From Dethiobacter sp. (GTDB taxonomy: Bacteria; Bacillota_D; Dethiobacteria; Dethiobacterales; Dethiobacteraceae), in assembly GCA_018333395.1 (NCBI GenBank), contig JAGXSQ010000070.1, positions 1 through 16,979 of the forward strand: a DNA stretch of 16,979 nucleotides. Reading direction: 5' to 3'. Shown here piece by piece: positions 1 through 6,610 of this stretch. Within the stretch, counting starts at the first letter, position 1; every line of letters starts with the position of its first letter. The notes under the pieces were generated by a model. That model was given only the letters and a program-made list of their open reading frames with translations, ran no database searches and was not told the origin of the DNA. Position numbers and translations under genes: made by a program.

Positions 1-305
1 TCCGAGCCGGTAGAAAGATCCATCACCGCATCAGCACCAGCACTGACCACTTCCCGCAACTTACACAGCTCCGCCGCCGTGTCGGGAAAATCGATGGAAG
101 TACCAATATTAGCATTCACCTTAGTTTTTAAGCCGCGACCGATAGCCCGCGGCTCCAGTGTCCGGTGGCGCGGGTTGGCCGGCAACACCACCGTTCCGTC
201 TGCCAGTCCTTGGCGAAGCATTTCTGCGCTTACGCCCTCAGCGGCGGCCGCCTGTTCCATCTCTTTAGTAATCAAGCCCTGTCTTGCTTTCTGCATCTGG
301 GTCAT
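1..305 (-). CDS. thiC: Phosphomethylpyrimidine synthase ThiC (N-terminal part, cut by window edge)
   Basis: ThiC is the radical-SAM enzyme that rearranges aminoimidazole ribotide into hydroxymethylpyrimidine phosphate, the pyrimidine half of thiamine, in the cytoplasm. Only the first 101 residues are here; the family is usually over 400 residues, so the catalytic barrel and the C-terminal iron-sulfur Cys motif lie beyond base 1. Recognisable ThiC signatures are VNANIGTS at residues 63-70 and VMDLSTG at residues 94-100, after the helical N-terminus typical of the short bacterial form. The ATG at 305 is preceded by an AAGGG-type Shine-Dalgarno about ten bases upstream, and a sigma-A-like promoter lies only about 40 bases away. 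It follows a decayed region and is not in an obvious operon with its right-hand neighbours. The identification is firm; the rest of the gene cannot be judged. Confidence 0.95.
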   Translation of the reverse strand, partial: MTQMQKARQGLITKEMEQAAAAEGVSAEMLRQGLADGTVVLPANPRHRTLEPRAIGRGLKTKVNANIGTSIDFPDTAAELCKLREVVSAGADAVMDLSTGS

Positions 306-342
306 TTAGGCAAATCCCTTCTTGTTTTCTGCTCCGACTTTT

Positions 343-372
343 ATTTTAGTCACTCAAGCCCCCGTTTGTCAA
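343..372 (-). promoter_or_regulatory. Sigma-A-like promoter of thiC
   Basis: On the minus strand TTGACA (367-372) is followed after 18 bases by TAAAAT (343-348). The -35 is a perfect consensus and the -10 matches 5 of 6. Transcription would begin near 336, leaving a leader of only about 30 bases before the thiC ATG. That leader is too short for a TPP riboswitch. The call rests on motif match and position only. Confidence 0.65.
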
Positions 373-568
373 CAAAACACCATCCATCACAACCTCTGCG
401 ATCTTCAGACCCACACATTTTAAAGCACTGCAAAACGAAACCCTTAAATATAATAGGGGGTCTTTTTTGTAGGTCCTTAAATAATTGATTCCACGGCAAA
501 AAGCCTGGAGGCCAAATACACGCAGCACCTCCACTACGTGTAGAGGGATTTTCTCCAGCTTTTTCCAT
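350..568 (-). CDS. Possible small Cys-rich protein, unrecognised (may be spurious)
   Basis: A 72-codon open frame starts with ATG at 568 behind a GGAG placed eight bases upstream. I recognise no family. The C-terminal half contains CFKMC, seven residues, then CDGWC, a C-x3-C-x7-C-x3-C spacing that could bind a metal, plus one further Cys near the N-terminus. Against it: a second open frame (346-582) covers the same bases from an ATG at 582 with its own plausible Shine-Dalgarno, the 3' end overlaps the thiC promoter, no clear promoter lies upstream, and the region is next to transposon debris. It may be a relic or chance ORF. Without homologues it should be treated as hypothetical. Confidence 0.2.
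   Translation of the reverse strand: MEKAGENPSTRSGGAACIWPPGFLPWNQLFKDLQKRPPIIFKGFVLQCFKMCGSEDRRGCDGWCFVDKRGLE
528..546 (-). other. Small hairpin in the thiC upstream region
   Basis: In minus-strand RNA the bases 546-540 (CCUCUAC) pair with 534-528 (GUGGAGG) around a five-base loop, seven pairs including one G-U. No U-tract follows, so it is not a terminator. It falls inside the possible small ORF at 350-568. The function is unknown. Confidence 0.3.
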
Positions 569-589
569 GTTAGATTCTCCATTATTGCA

Positions 590-617
590 CCCTTGCTGAA
601 AATGTTAGAAGCAAGGG
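590..617. repeat. Inverted repeat, 8-bp arms
   Basis: CCCTTGCT (590-597) and AGCAAGGG (610-617) are exact inverted copies around a 12-base loop. There is no clean T-run on either side. It could be a weak terminator, a protein-binding site or a transposon scar. The rest of the 573-668 stretch is AT-rich with no supportable gene. Confidence 0.4.
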
Positions 618-668
618 AATATTCGATTTTTAATACGACTTTTCCTGTACAATTCAGTCAGACTTTAA

Positions 669-714
669 TAAAAAAGACCTGTAATCCAACTTGACAGCGG
701 TCTTTGAGTTTTTT
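669..714. terminator. Bidirectional terminator-like hairpin at IS remnant edge
   Basis: AAAGACC (673-679) pairs with GGTCTTT (699-705), and the inner TGT (680-682) can pair with ACA (694-696). Leftward, the 3' arm runs straight into T-rich sequence; rightward, GAG and then six Ts (709-714) follow. Leftward it would stop transcripts coming from the zinc-ribbon gene side before thiC. It overlaps a rightward promoter at 691-719, so one role may exclude the other. Confidence 0.45.
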
Positions 715-719
715 ATACT
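691..719 (+). promoter_or_regulatory. Rightward sigma-A-like promoter at the left end of an IS21-like remnant
   Basis: TTGACA (691-696), a 17-base spacer and TATACT (714-719) make a near-consensus promoter on the plus strand, firing toward the IstA remnant that follows. IS21-family left ends commonly begin with TGT and contain a TTGACA -35. The TGTAATCCAACTTGACA block starting at 680 fits that pattern, so I infer that this is the surviving left end and transposase promoter of the element. Confidence 0.55.
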
Positions 720-749
720 GCAGGCAGTCAACCTGTACCCGGTTGCTGT

Positions 750-929
750 CGGGAGGCCTCCGGATTCGCCGTCCGGATGTGCCGGAAGATGCACGAAAAC
801 CAACAGTGCCTGTTTGAGGGGCTAATCGCTTTCTCCGACCATATCGGAGGGATTCCGACCCGTTTATGGTTCGACAATGCTGGTACTATTGTCAGCCTGG
901 GCATGGCAGGCCAGTTTTCAGTTAAGTAA
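750..929 (+). pseudogene. istA: Remnant of IS21-family transposase IstA
   Basis: A plus-strand frame open from 708 to the TAA at 927-929 encodes a segment resembling the part of IstA between its first and second catalytic acidic residues. Recognisable pieces are a run around CLFEGLIAFSDHIGG, with the IPTRLWFDN block that in intact enzymes reads like GGVPRRILYDN. Homology starts near 750 and stops soon after the DN, where the frame ends. An intact IstA is roughly 400-500 residues and is followed by istB. Here the N-terminal helix-turn-helix, the first catalytic Asp region, the C-terminal half and istB are all missing, so it cannot be active. It lies about 30 bases downstream of an intact-looking promoter, which implies an internal deletion that joined the left end to mid-gene sequence. 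Confidence 0.7.
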
Positions 930-932
930 TTC

Positions 933-1123
933 CTAAGGTCCTTTACTCTTTTTTTGTGGCCTCCCCCGCAGTAGCGCTATTGCTTGGCTCAGGGTATCAA
1001 GAACTGCTTCCCGGTCAAGTCGGGCCAGCGCCTTAGTAACCGCCAAAGCTCTTATCCGCTTGCCTCCCGGCGATGACGGGGATAGGCAACCCAGGCAGCG
1101 TCTATTGCTAATCCCCGATCACC
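933..1123 (-). pseudogene. Frameshifted coding remnant, unrecognised
   Basis: On the minus strand a frame ending at TAG (933-935) reads as a plausible protein C-terminus (…RALAVTKALARLDREAVLD…, then a basic tail). Just upstream, a different frame gives GDRGLAIDAAWVAYPRHRR, a pattern loosely like the aromatic-YP-basic motif of phage or plasmid replisome-organizer proteins. The two frames would join near 1060, so at least one frameshift separates them. Stops precede both pieces, and no start or Shine-Dalgarno is evident. I do not recognise the family with confidence. The alternative is that this is non-coding, structured DNA or RNA (see the inverted repeats at 1007-1170). Confidence 0.25.
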
Positions 1124-1170
1124 TACTAAAGCTGTACACTACTAATGGCCAAGAGCTCTTGACCGGGCAG
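1007..1170. repeat. Long-range inverted repeat, 10-bp perfect core
   Basis: CCCGGTCAAG (1010-1019) and CTTGACCGGG (1158-1167) are exact inverted copies 138 bases apart. Allowing one mismatch, the arms extend to 1007-1019 and 1158-1170. The span encloses the stem-loop at 1077-1117. It could be the closing stem of a structured RNA or the ends of a small transposon-derived unit. I recognise no known RNA family. Confidence 0.5.
1077..1117. other. Strong stem-loop nested in the inverted repeat
   Basis: CGGGGAT (1077-1083) pairs perfectly with ATCCCCG (1111-1117). After one mismatch, GGCAA (1085-1089) pairs with TTGCT (1105-1109), including one G-U, around a 15-base loop. That is 12 pairs in total. 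No U-tract follows in either direction, so it is not a standard terminator. Confidence 0.5.
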
Positions 1171-1191
1171 AGGACTCATGCGCCTTGAGCC

Positions 1192-1902
1192 TTAAAAGGG
1201 GATTAGCATACGCCCGCAGTTTTCGCAGGTTACTACCGCCGCCGGGTTGCAGAGGCGGTTTTTCAAGTTGGAGGAGAGGGAGACCCGGCAACCACCGCAA
1301 ACTTCGCCTTCCACCGGCGCCAGCGGCTTGCCCTTGAGCCGTTGCTGCAGTTCGCGGTAATGGTTCAGAAGTTTTTCACTGACAGTAGCCAGCAGCTTTT
1401 CCCGTTCCTCTTGACATTCCCGGATTTGTTCCTTTAGGCCGGAAATCTCTAGATTCCCCTGCTTCTGCAGCCTGTGCAGCTTAATCATCAAGCTTTGTTG
1501 CTTTCCCCTGGCAGACGCCAGGGCTTTTTCCATTTCTTCTATTGCCTCCATGGCTAAGAAAGCATTGTCTTCAGCCTTTTTTCTTTCCCGTTGCAGCGAT
1601 ATCGCCCTGGTCTCGAGCTGTGACAGCTCTTTGGCAGAGGTTACGGTGCCACTGTAAAGCCTAGCCTGGACAGCCCTGCTTTCCTCTGTCACTTCCTGTA
1701 CATCAAGCTCAAGACTCTCAAGGTTCTTCCGCTCTTCCTCCAGTTTGCTCTCCACTAGACCGGCGGCCTCTTTGCCCTCATTTGTCTCCGCCTGCAACCG
1801 TCTGAACTCCTCGTAGACGGGCAGTTCTTTTAATGTTTTGCGCAGTCTATCCAGCTTTGCCTCTAGCATCTGCATTTCGTACAACCTGCTCAGCTCACTC
1901 AT
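1192..1902 (-). CDS. Coiled-coil protein with C-terminal C4 zinc ribbon (COG1579/CdsZ type)
   Basis: A 236-residue cytoplasmic protein. Residues of about 1-190 are almost continuous heptad-like coiled coil rich in Glu, Lys, Leu and Arg. The C-terminus carries a zinc ribbon with C202-x2-C205 and C226-x2-C229 and an extra Cys at 218. This architecture matches the C4-type zinc-ribbon family usually found beside nif3-like genes in Firmicutes; related proteins in other phyla have been described as nucleic-acid-binding regulators, but the role here is not established. I chose ATG 1902 (MSELSRLYEMQ) because it matches the family N-terminus. The in-frame ATG at 1917 has its purine-rich AAAGG directly abutting it, too close to work. 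A terminator sits just upstream, so expression depends on read-through or a weak local promoter. Confidence 0.85.
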   Translation of the reverse strand: MSELSRLYEMQMLEAKLDRLRKTLKELPVYEEFRRLQAETNEGKEAAGLVESKLEEERKNLESLELDVQEVTEESRAVQARLYSGTVTSAKELSQLETRAISLQRERKKAEDNAFLAMEAIEEMEKALASARGKQQSLMIKLHRLQKQGNLEISGLKEQIRECQEEREKLLATVSEKLLNHYRELQQRLKGKPLAPVEGEVCGGCRVSLSSNLKNRLCNPAAVVTCENCGRMLIPF

Positions 1903-1927
1903 GCCAACCACCCACATCCTTTCAGAT

Positions 1928-1958
1928 AAAAAAACAAGGACAGGGTCTGCCCGTCCTC
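1928..1958 (-). terminator. Rho-independent terminator overlapping the nif3-like stop codon
   Basis: On the minus strand AGGACGGG pairs with CCCTGTCCT (one G-T wobble) across a short CAGA-type loop, followed at once by seven Ts (1934-1928). The 5' arm includes bases of the nif3-like TGA (1957-1959). It would end the trmK - nif3 transcript about 25 bases before the zinc-ribbon gene begins. Confidence 0.75.
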
Positions 1959-3072
1959 ACAAGGTACGCCAGGGGGATGTCCCCACTGTTGATGCCACAA
2001 CTTCCGCTGTTTCCCCACTCTCCCGGATTCTTGCCAAAAGATAGTCACGCAAAACGGGGACGATCACTTTTTCCGTAGCGTCATGCCCAGCATCTATAAC
2101 GGCCAAGCCGACAGCCATGGCCTCCTGCGCCTCGTGGTACCTCACGTCACCCGTCACCAGCACGTCGGCCCCGGCAAATAAGGCTGCCTGAATCAGGTCG
2201 CCTCCTGATCCACCGCACACAGCAACTTTTCTGACGATGGCGCTACCGTCACCGACAATACGCACGTTCCGTACCGCAAGATTTTCTTGGACTACTTGCG
2301 CAAATTCAGTCAGTGTACAGGCGTTGACAAGCCCGACACGACCCAACCCAAAAGAGTGCCACTCGTTTTGCAGCGGGTAGAGATCGTAGGCCACTTCTTC
2401 GTAAGGGTGCGCTTTCAGCAGGGCCCGGACAACACGGTTGCGCAAAGTGGCAGGGAAAACTGTCTCTACCCTCAGTTCTTCCACCTCTTCCAGTTTACCA
2501 TGTTCACCGATAAAAGGAGTTGCCCCGAGCAGCGGCATAAACGTTCCTGTTCCCTTTGTCTGAAAGGTACAATGGCTGTAGTTGCCAATTCTTCCGGCAC
2601 CCGCAGCGGCCATGGCGCGCCGAACATTGTCTTCGTGGCCTTCCGGTACAAAAACGACGATTTTTTCCAAAGTATCGCTGCCAGTAACCCGCAGGATCTC
2701 GGTTTCGCTTACCCCAAGGCAGTCAGCCAAGGTATCGCTCACCCCGCCAGCAGTCGCATCGAGATTGGTATGTGCCGCAAAGATGCTTATTCCCGCCGCC
2801 AGGGCGGTGGCGATAAGCTTGCCTGCGGGCAAATCGGTCCGCAACGCCTTGAGGGGACGAAAGATTAAGGGATGGTGAGAAACGATAAAGTCGGCTCTCA
2901 GAGCGAGGGCCTCTTCAAGAACGCGGGCATCTACATCCAAGGCAATCAAAATCTTATGGACGGTGGCCTGCTGGCTACCAACAAGCAGACCGACATTGTC
3001 CCAGTCGTACGCCAAACGGCGTGGGGCAAATTGTTCCAGATAGCTAATCAGCGTCTGCGCGAAAAGTGGCAC
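1957..3072 (-). CDS. Nif3-like dinuclear metal-centre hexameric protein (YqfO type)
   Basis: A 371-residue member of the NIF3/DUF34 family, in the long form with an inserted PII/CutA-like domain as in Bacillus YqfO (about 370 residues). Core motifs are WDNVGLLVG (24-32), SHHPL (65-69) and HTNLD (101-105) in the first half, and GDVRYHEA followed by DAGHDATE in the last 60 residues. The His, Asp and Glu residues in these are the family's di-metal ligands. The insert, roughly residues 135-230, ends with a HPYEEVAYD motif. Family members are sometimes annotated as GTP cyclohydrolase I type 2, but the true activity is unsettled. The start ATG lies inside the end of trmK (29-base overlap), implying translational coupling, and its stop codon is inside a terminator. 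Confidence 0.93.
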   Translation of the reverse strand: MPLFAQTLISYLEQFAPRRLAYDWDNVGLLVGSQQATVHKILIALDVDARVLEEALALRADFIVSHHPLIFRPLKALRTDLPAGKLIATALAAGISIFAAHTNLDATAGGVSDTLADCLGVSETEILRVTGSDTLEKIVVFVPEGHEDNVRRAMAAAGAGRIGNYSHCTFQTKGTGTFMPLLGATPFIGEHGKLEEVEELRVETVFPATLRNRVVRALLKAHPYEEVAYDLYPLQNEWHSFGLGRVGLVNACTLTEFAQVVQENLAVRNVRIVGDGSAIVRKVAVCGGSGGDLIQAALFAGADVLVTGDVRYHEAQEAMAVGLAVIDAGHDATEKVIVPVLRDYLLARIRESGETAEVVASTVGTSPWRTL

Positions 3073-3757
3073 CAGCCAAAACCTCCTCTAGGCTGGAAAG
3101 CTCCTGTTCCACTTCCCTGATTTTTTGTGCAATATTCTCCCGCCTAGCATTTTGCATCTGGAGGCGGGCCGTCTTTAGCTTGCGTATTTTCTCCCGTAAA
3201 AGCCGTGCCAGAAGCAGCGGCCTGTCCTCCAGCAAGCGTGGCCCAAGAGCGAGACGGAACTGGTCAGCTTCTTTCTCCTGTCCCGGTCTGGCTAGAATAA
3301 CCTCGTAAAGCCGCCGTCCTTCCAGCACTAGGGACTCTCGCTCCAAGGCGAAACCATGGCGAGCCAGATAGACGCGCAACACCCCGGCATCATTCATTGG
3401 CTGCAGGATAAGGTGCTGTACGCTGTTTAACTTCTCACGCCCTTCTTCCAGGAGCAAGGTGATAGTCCGGCCGCCCAGACCGGCAATAACTACTGTATCA
3501 ACCTCGTCTTCCGTACGCAGGACTTGGAGGCCATTGCCAAGGCGGAGGTCAATTTTGTACAGGCAGTTAAAAGCGGCGACCGTGGCGCGGGCTTGGGCCA
3601 GCGGCGCCGAGTGAATGTCGCTGGCAACGACACGCCGGCTGATTTGTTCCTGCACCAAGTAGACCGGCAGGTAAGCATGGTCCGTGCCAATGTCGGCAAC
3701 GATGCTGTCGGCAGGTACCAGCTCAGCTATCGCCGCCAGGCGCGGGGTGAGTTTCAT
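3044..3757 (-). CDS. trmK: tRNA (adenine(22)-N(1))-methyltransferase TrmK
   Basis: A 237-residue SAM-dependent methyltransferase that in Bacillus makes m1A at position 22 in the D-arm of tRNA. The SAM-binding motif DIGTDHAYLP is at residues 22-31. Further family signatures are AGLGGRTI, QPMNDAGVLRVYL and GRRLYEVI. The last 70 residues form a charged coiled coil, as in TrmK of known structure. The ATG at 3757 has a GGAGGT nine bases upstream. In many Firmicutes trmK follows rpoD and precedes the nif3-like gene; here the downstream partner is kept but the upstream neighbour is an iron transporter. No terminator is visible in the 76-base gap to fbpC, so part of the trmK message may come from the iron operon. 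Confidence 0.93.
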   Translation of the reverse strand: MKLTPRLAAIAELVPADSIVADIGTDHAYLPVYLVQEQISRRVVASDIHSAPLAQARATVAAFNCLYKIDLRLGNGLQVLRTEDEVDTVVIAGLGGRTITLLLEEGREKLNSVQHLILQPMNDAGVLRVYLARHGFALERESLVLEGRRLYEVILARPGQEKEADQFRLALGPRLLEDRPLLLARLLREKIRKLKTARLQMQNARRENIAQKIREVEQELSSLEEVLAGATFRADAD

Positions 3758-3833
3758 GTAGCACGCACCTCCGCCAGTATGATTACCACTTCCCTAAAAA
3801 ATATGAAAATCCTGCTTAACCGTTGCAGTAGCG

Positions 3834-4919
3834 TCAGTCTTTGGGGAAAATAACGACATGGCGCGCATCAAGTTTAACGCTCACCCTGCCGCCCACAGGA
3901 GCCATTTCCGCAGAAGGCCTGATGGCGTGAACGCACTTTCCGTCAGCAAACTGGATCCGGTACAGAATGGACGCTCCAAGAAAGCGGGCTTCCGTGATGG
4001 TGGCCTCCCCAGCCGGGTCGAGGCTGAAGTCCACGTCGTCCGGTCTGACCATCAGTTCCACCTGCTTTACCCCGTGGGTCTGGCCTTCATCCAGGGGAAA
4101 AACACCAAAAGCAGAGTGAACGTTCTGGCCTTCAAGACTGCCCTCTATAAAATCTGCTTTGCCCACAAAGTCGGCCACAAATTTGCTGTGCGGCTGGTGG
4201 TAGATTTCTGCGGGCGTACCGGCCTGCTCCAAGGCACCGTTGTTCAAAACACCTACCTTGTCGGAGAGCGAAAAGGCTTCTTCCTGATCATGGGTGACAA
4301 GAATGGTGGTAGCGCCCTGTTCTTTAAGGATGCGCTTCGTCTCACTGCGCAGTTCTTCCCGCAGGTCCGCGTCCAGATTGGAAAAAGGCTCATCAAGCAA
4401 AATCACCCGGGGGCGGGGGGCGAGAGAACGAGCCAGCGCTACCCGTTGCCGCTGGCCGCCTGAAAGTTCGTGCGGATATCTACCGCCAAGGCCCGCCAGC
4501 CCCGTCAGCGCCAGCAGTTCTTCAATTCTTTCCTTGGCCTGCTGCTGCCCGCACCCTTTCAGTCCAAAGGCCACATTTTTCGCCACAGTCATATGCGGAA
4601 ACAACGCATAATCCTGAAAAACAATGCCGATGCCTCTTTTCTCGGGGGAAACCCACGTGCCTTGGGCCGATACTGTTTCTCCGTTAATGGAGATACCACC
4701 TTCATCAGGCCTCTCCAAGCCGGCAATCAACCGCAAGGTAGTCGTCTTCCCGCATCCTGACGGACCAAGCAAAGAAAAAAAATCTCCCTTACCGATACTG
4801 ATGTTCAGCCGCGAGACGGCTTTGGCTGCCCCAAAAGACTTGGACACATTGTCCAACTCGACATAAGCCGGTCCGTTTCCCACCGGACAACGATCAATGG
4901 ACTTGCTGATAAAAAACAT
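3834..4919 (-). CDS. fbpC: Ferric iron ABC transporter, ATP-binding protein
   Basis: A 361-residue ATPase that powers ferric iron import at the inner face of the membrane. All ABC motifs are present: Walker A GPSGCGKTT (52-60), Q-loop Gln102, signature LSGGQ (152-156), Walker B VILLDEP (172-178) and switch His210. The C-terminal hundred or so residues form a TOBE-type domain, as in the FbpC/PotA/CysA group. I chose ATG 4919 because AAGGAG lies six bases upstream; the same frame runs up to 5057, but that part is antisense-free overlap with the permease gene and has no family match. The gene starts 14 bases after the permease stop, in a tight operon with it. Iron specificity is inferred mainly from the binding protein. 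Confidence 0.93.
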   Translation of the reverse strand: MFFISKSIDRCPVGNGPAYVELDNVSKSFGAAKAVSRLNISIGKGDFFSLLGPSGCGKTTTLRLIAGLERPDEGGISINGETVSAQGTWVSPEKRGIGIVFQDYALFPHMTVAKNVAFGLKGCGQQQAKERIEELLALTGLAGLGGRYPHELSGGQRQRVALARSLAPRPRVILLDEPFSNLDADLREELRSETKRILKEQGATTILVTHDQEEAFSLSDKVGVLNNGALEQAGTPAEIYHQPHSKFVADFVGKADFIEGSLEGQNVHSAFGVFPLDEGQTHGVKQVELMVRPDDVDFSLDPAGEATITEARFLGASILYRIQFADGKCVHAIRPSAEMAPVGGRVSVKLDARHVVIFPKD

Positions 4920-4925
4920 CTTTGA

Positions 4926-4931
4926 CTCCTT
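4926..4931 (-). promoter_or_regulatory. Ribosome binding site fixing the fbpC start
   Basis: AAGGAG sits six bases before ATG 4919 and almost touches the permease stop codon (4934-4936). It supports the short start rather than the longer open frame reaching 5057. Confidence 0.8.
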
Positions 4932-4933
4932 CC

Positions 4934-6610
4934 CTAACTTTTGCGAGAGCCTGCCCGCATCAATAAAACTACCGGCACCATCCCTGCCAACACAATGACG
5001 AGCGCTGGCAGAGAGGCGCCTGCCCAAACAGATTCGGCAGCCATCTGCCAGACCCAAACAGCCAGGGTATCATAACCAAACGGGCGTAACATCACTGTAA
5101 TGGGAAGCTCTTTCATCACATCCACAAAAACAAGGATCGCACCGGCCAGCATACCGGGAGCCACCAGTGGCAGGTGGATTCGCCACACTATCCTCCAAGG
5201 CCCGGCGCCCAAGATCCTGGCCGCCGACGTAATATTCGGGGTTACTTTTTCCAGGCTGGAATCCACGCTGTTGAAGCTGACGGCCATGAAGCGCACAACA
5301 TAGGCATAAACAAGACCGACGATAGAGCCCGTTAAGACAAGGCCCACACTAATGCCCTTCCAGGCTTCGAGGAGATCGTTAAGAGCATGATCAAAAGCAG
5401 ACAAAGGGACAATAATGCCGACAGCGATAACTGCCCCCGGCATGGCGTAGCCGGTTGTGGCCAGTTTAGCCAGCACAAAGCCGGCCTTGTTCCCGCTCAG
5501 CCGGATACCACTGGAGAGAAGCAGCGCTGTAATTGTAGCAAAGAAGGCCGCCAACACAGAAAGCAAAATGCTATTGCGAGCCAGATGCGTGTAAACCGCT
5601 ATCGTCCCAGGCGGCAAATAGGGCAACTCACCGAGCGTCCAAGCAAAAAGCTGCGCTACCGGCAGGATAAAAGCCACCGCCACTACTAGCAGGCAGACGG
5701 ACGCTGTCAGCCACCCGCGCCAGCCTCGTAGCGTTTCCGGTGTAATCCCCGGCGTTTTGCCGCCGGTCTGGAAATAACGGGATCGACCGCGCCAGGCATG
5801 CTCCAGCAAAAGAATAAGCAAGGCGACAAGCGCCAGGAGCCCAGCCAACTCAGAGGCCGCCCGCAGATCCATCATTCCGTGCCAGACACGAATGACCCCG
5901 TCAGAAAGGGTCGGAAAATTAAAAAAGCGTACGGTAGCAAAGTCAGCAAGCGCCTCCATGACGGCCAGCGCTACGCCTGCCGCGATGGAGGGCCGGGCCA
6001 GCGGCAGGATAACGCGAAAAAAAATTACCGCCCGGCTGGCTCCCATAACTCTAGCAGCCTCTACCAGCACGCCGGACTGTTCTCGAAAGCCAGCCTTGGC
6101 CAGCAGGTAGACATAAGGATACAAGACCAATGTCATTACTAGAATGGCTCCCGCCCCCGAGCGGATTTCCGGGAACCAAGCCAGGTCGCTAAAATAGCGC
6201 CGAAAAAAAGTCTGCACAGGTCCGGCAAAATCAAAAGTAGCCATATAGACAAAGCCCTGTACGTAGGTGGGCACAGCCATAGGCAGCACCAGCAACCATT
6301 CCAGCACATTCCGGCCCGGGAAACGATAAGCCGTCACCAGCCAGGCTAGGCTTACGCCCAAAAACAGCGTACCAGACCCCACGCCAACCAGCAACAGCAG
6401 CGTGTTGCGGCTCATCTCCGGCAGTAACGTCCGACCCAAGTGAACCCATACTTCCCGGGTTGGCGTCAGCACTGCGGAGCCTACCACCAGCACTGGCAAT
6501 ACTACCAGCAGAGCAAGGAACAGCGGCAGCACGGGCAGGCCTCCTAAGCCCTGCCCGTGACTGATGAAGTGGAAACGATTAACGGTTACAGCCTTCCGCT
6601 CTAATCTCAC
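4934..6610 (-). CDS. fbpB: Ferric iron ABC transporter, double-domain permease
   Basis: A 558-residue polytopic membrane protein made of two fused MetI-like permease halves, the usual FbpB/SfuB layout, with about twelve hydrophobic segments. Each half carries an EAA-type loop that docks on the ATPase: EAARVMGAS near residue 187, and AARILGAGPWR near residue 468. The start is a GTG at 6610 that overlaps the fbpA stop in a GTGA arrangement, which implies translational coupling. No strong Shine-Dalgarno is seen in front of it, consistent with coupling. The first twenty residues before the first membrane segment are poorly hydrophobic, so a slightly later start is possible but no better candidate codon is evident. 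Confidence 0.92.
   Translation of the reverse strand: MRLERKAVTVNRFHFISHGQGLGGLPVLPLFLALLVVLPVLVVGSAVLTPTREVWVHLGRTLLPEMSRNTLLLLVGVGSGTLFLGVSLAWLVTAYRFPGRNVLEWLLVLPMAVPTYVQGFVYMATFDFAGPVQTFFRRYFSDLAWFPEIRSGAGAILVMTLVLYPYVYLLAKAGFREQSGVLVEAARVMGASRAVIFFRVILPLARPSIAAGVALAVMEALADFATVRFFNFPTLSDGVIRVWHGMMDLRAASELAGLLALVALLILLLEHAWRGRSRYFQTGGKTPGITPETLRGWRGWLTASVCLLVVAVAFILPVAQLFAWTLGELPYLPPGTIAVYTHLARNSILLSVLAAFFATITALLLSSGIRLSGNKAGFVLAKLATTGYAMPGAVIAVGIIVPLSAFDHALNDLLEAWKGISVGLVLTGSIVGLVYAYVVRFMAVSFNSVDSSLEKVTPNITSAARILGAGPWRIVWRIHLPLVAPGMLAGAILVFVDVMKELPITVMLRPFGYDTLAVWVWQMAAESVWAGASLPALVIVLAGMVPVVLLMRAGSRKS

Noticed and set aside
306..720. TPP riboswitch upstream of thiC
   Set aside because: None of the conserved core elements could be found on the minus strand, and the promoter lies too close to the start.
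933..1191. RNase P RNA, tmRNA or group II intron as explanation for the structured segment
   Set aside because: The universal core motifs of these RNAs are not visible; only generic inverted repeats are.
2287..2868. Plus-strand ORF of 193 codons opposite the nif3-like gene
   Set aside because: It is fully antisense to a well-supported conserved gene, with no recognisable motif; a shadow frame in GC-rich DNA.
3858..4463. Plus-strand ORF of 201 codons opposite fbpC
   Set aside because: Antisense shadow of the ABC ATPase; no domain recognisable.
3834..5057. Longer 407-codon version of the iron transporter ATPase
   Set aside because: The extra 46 residues overlap the permease gene, have no family match, and a consensus Shine-Dalgarno sits before ATG 4919.
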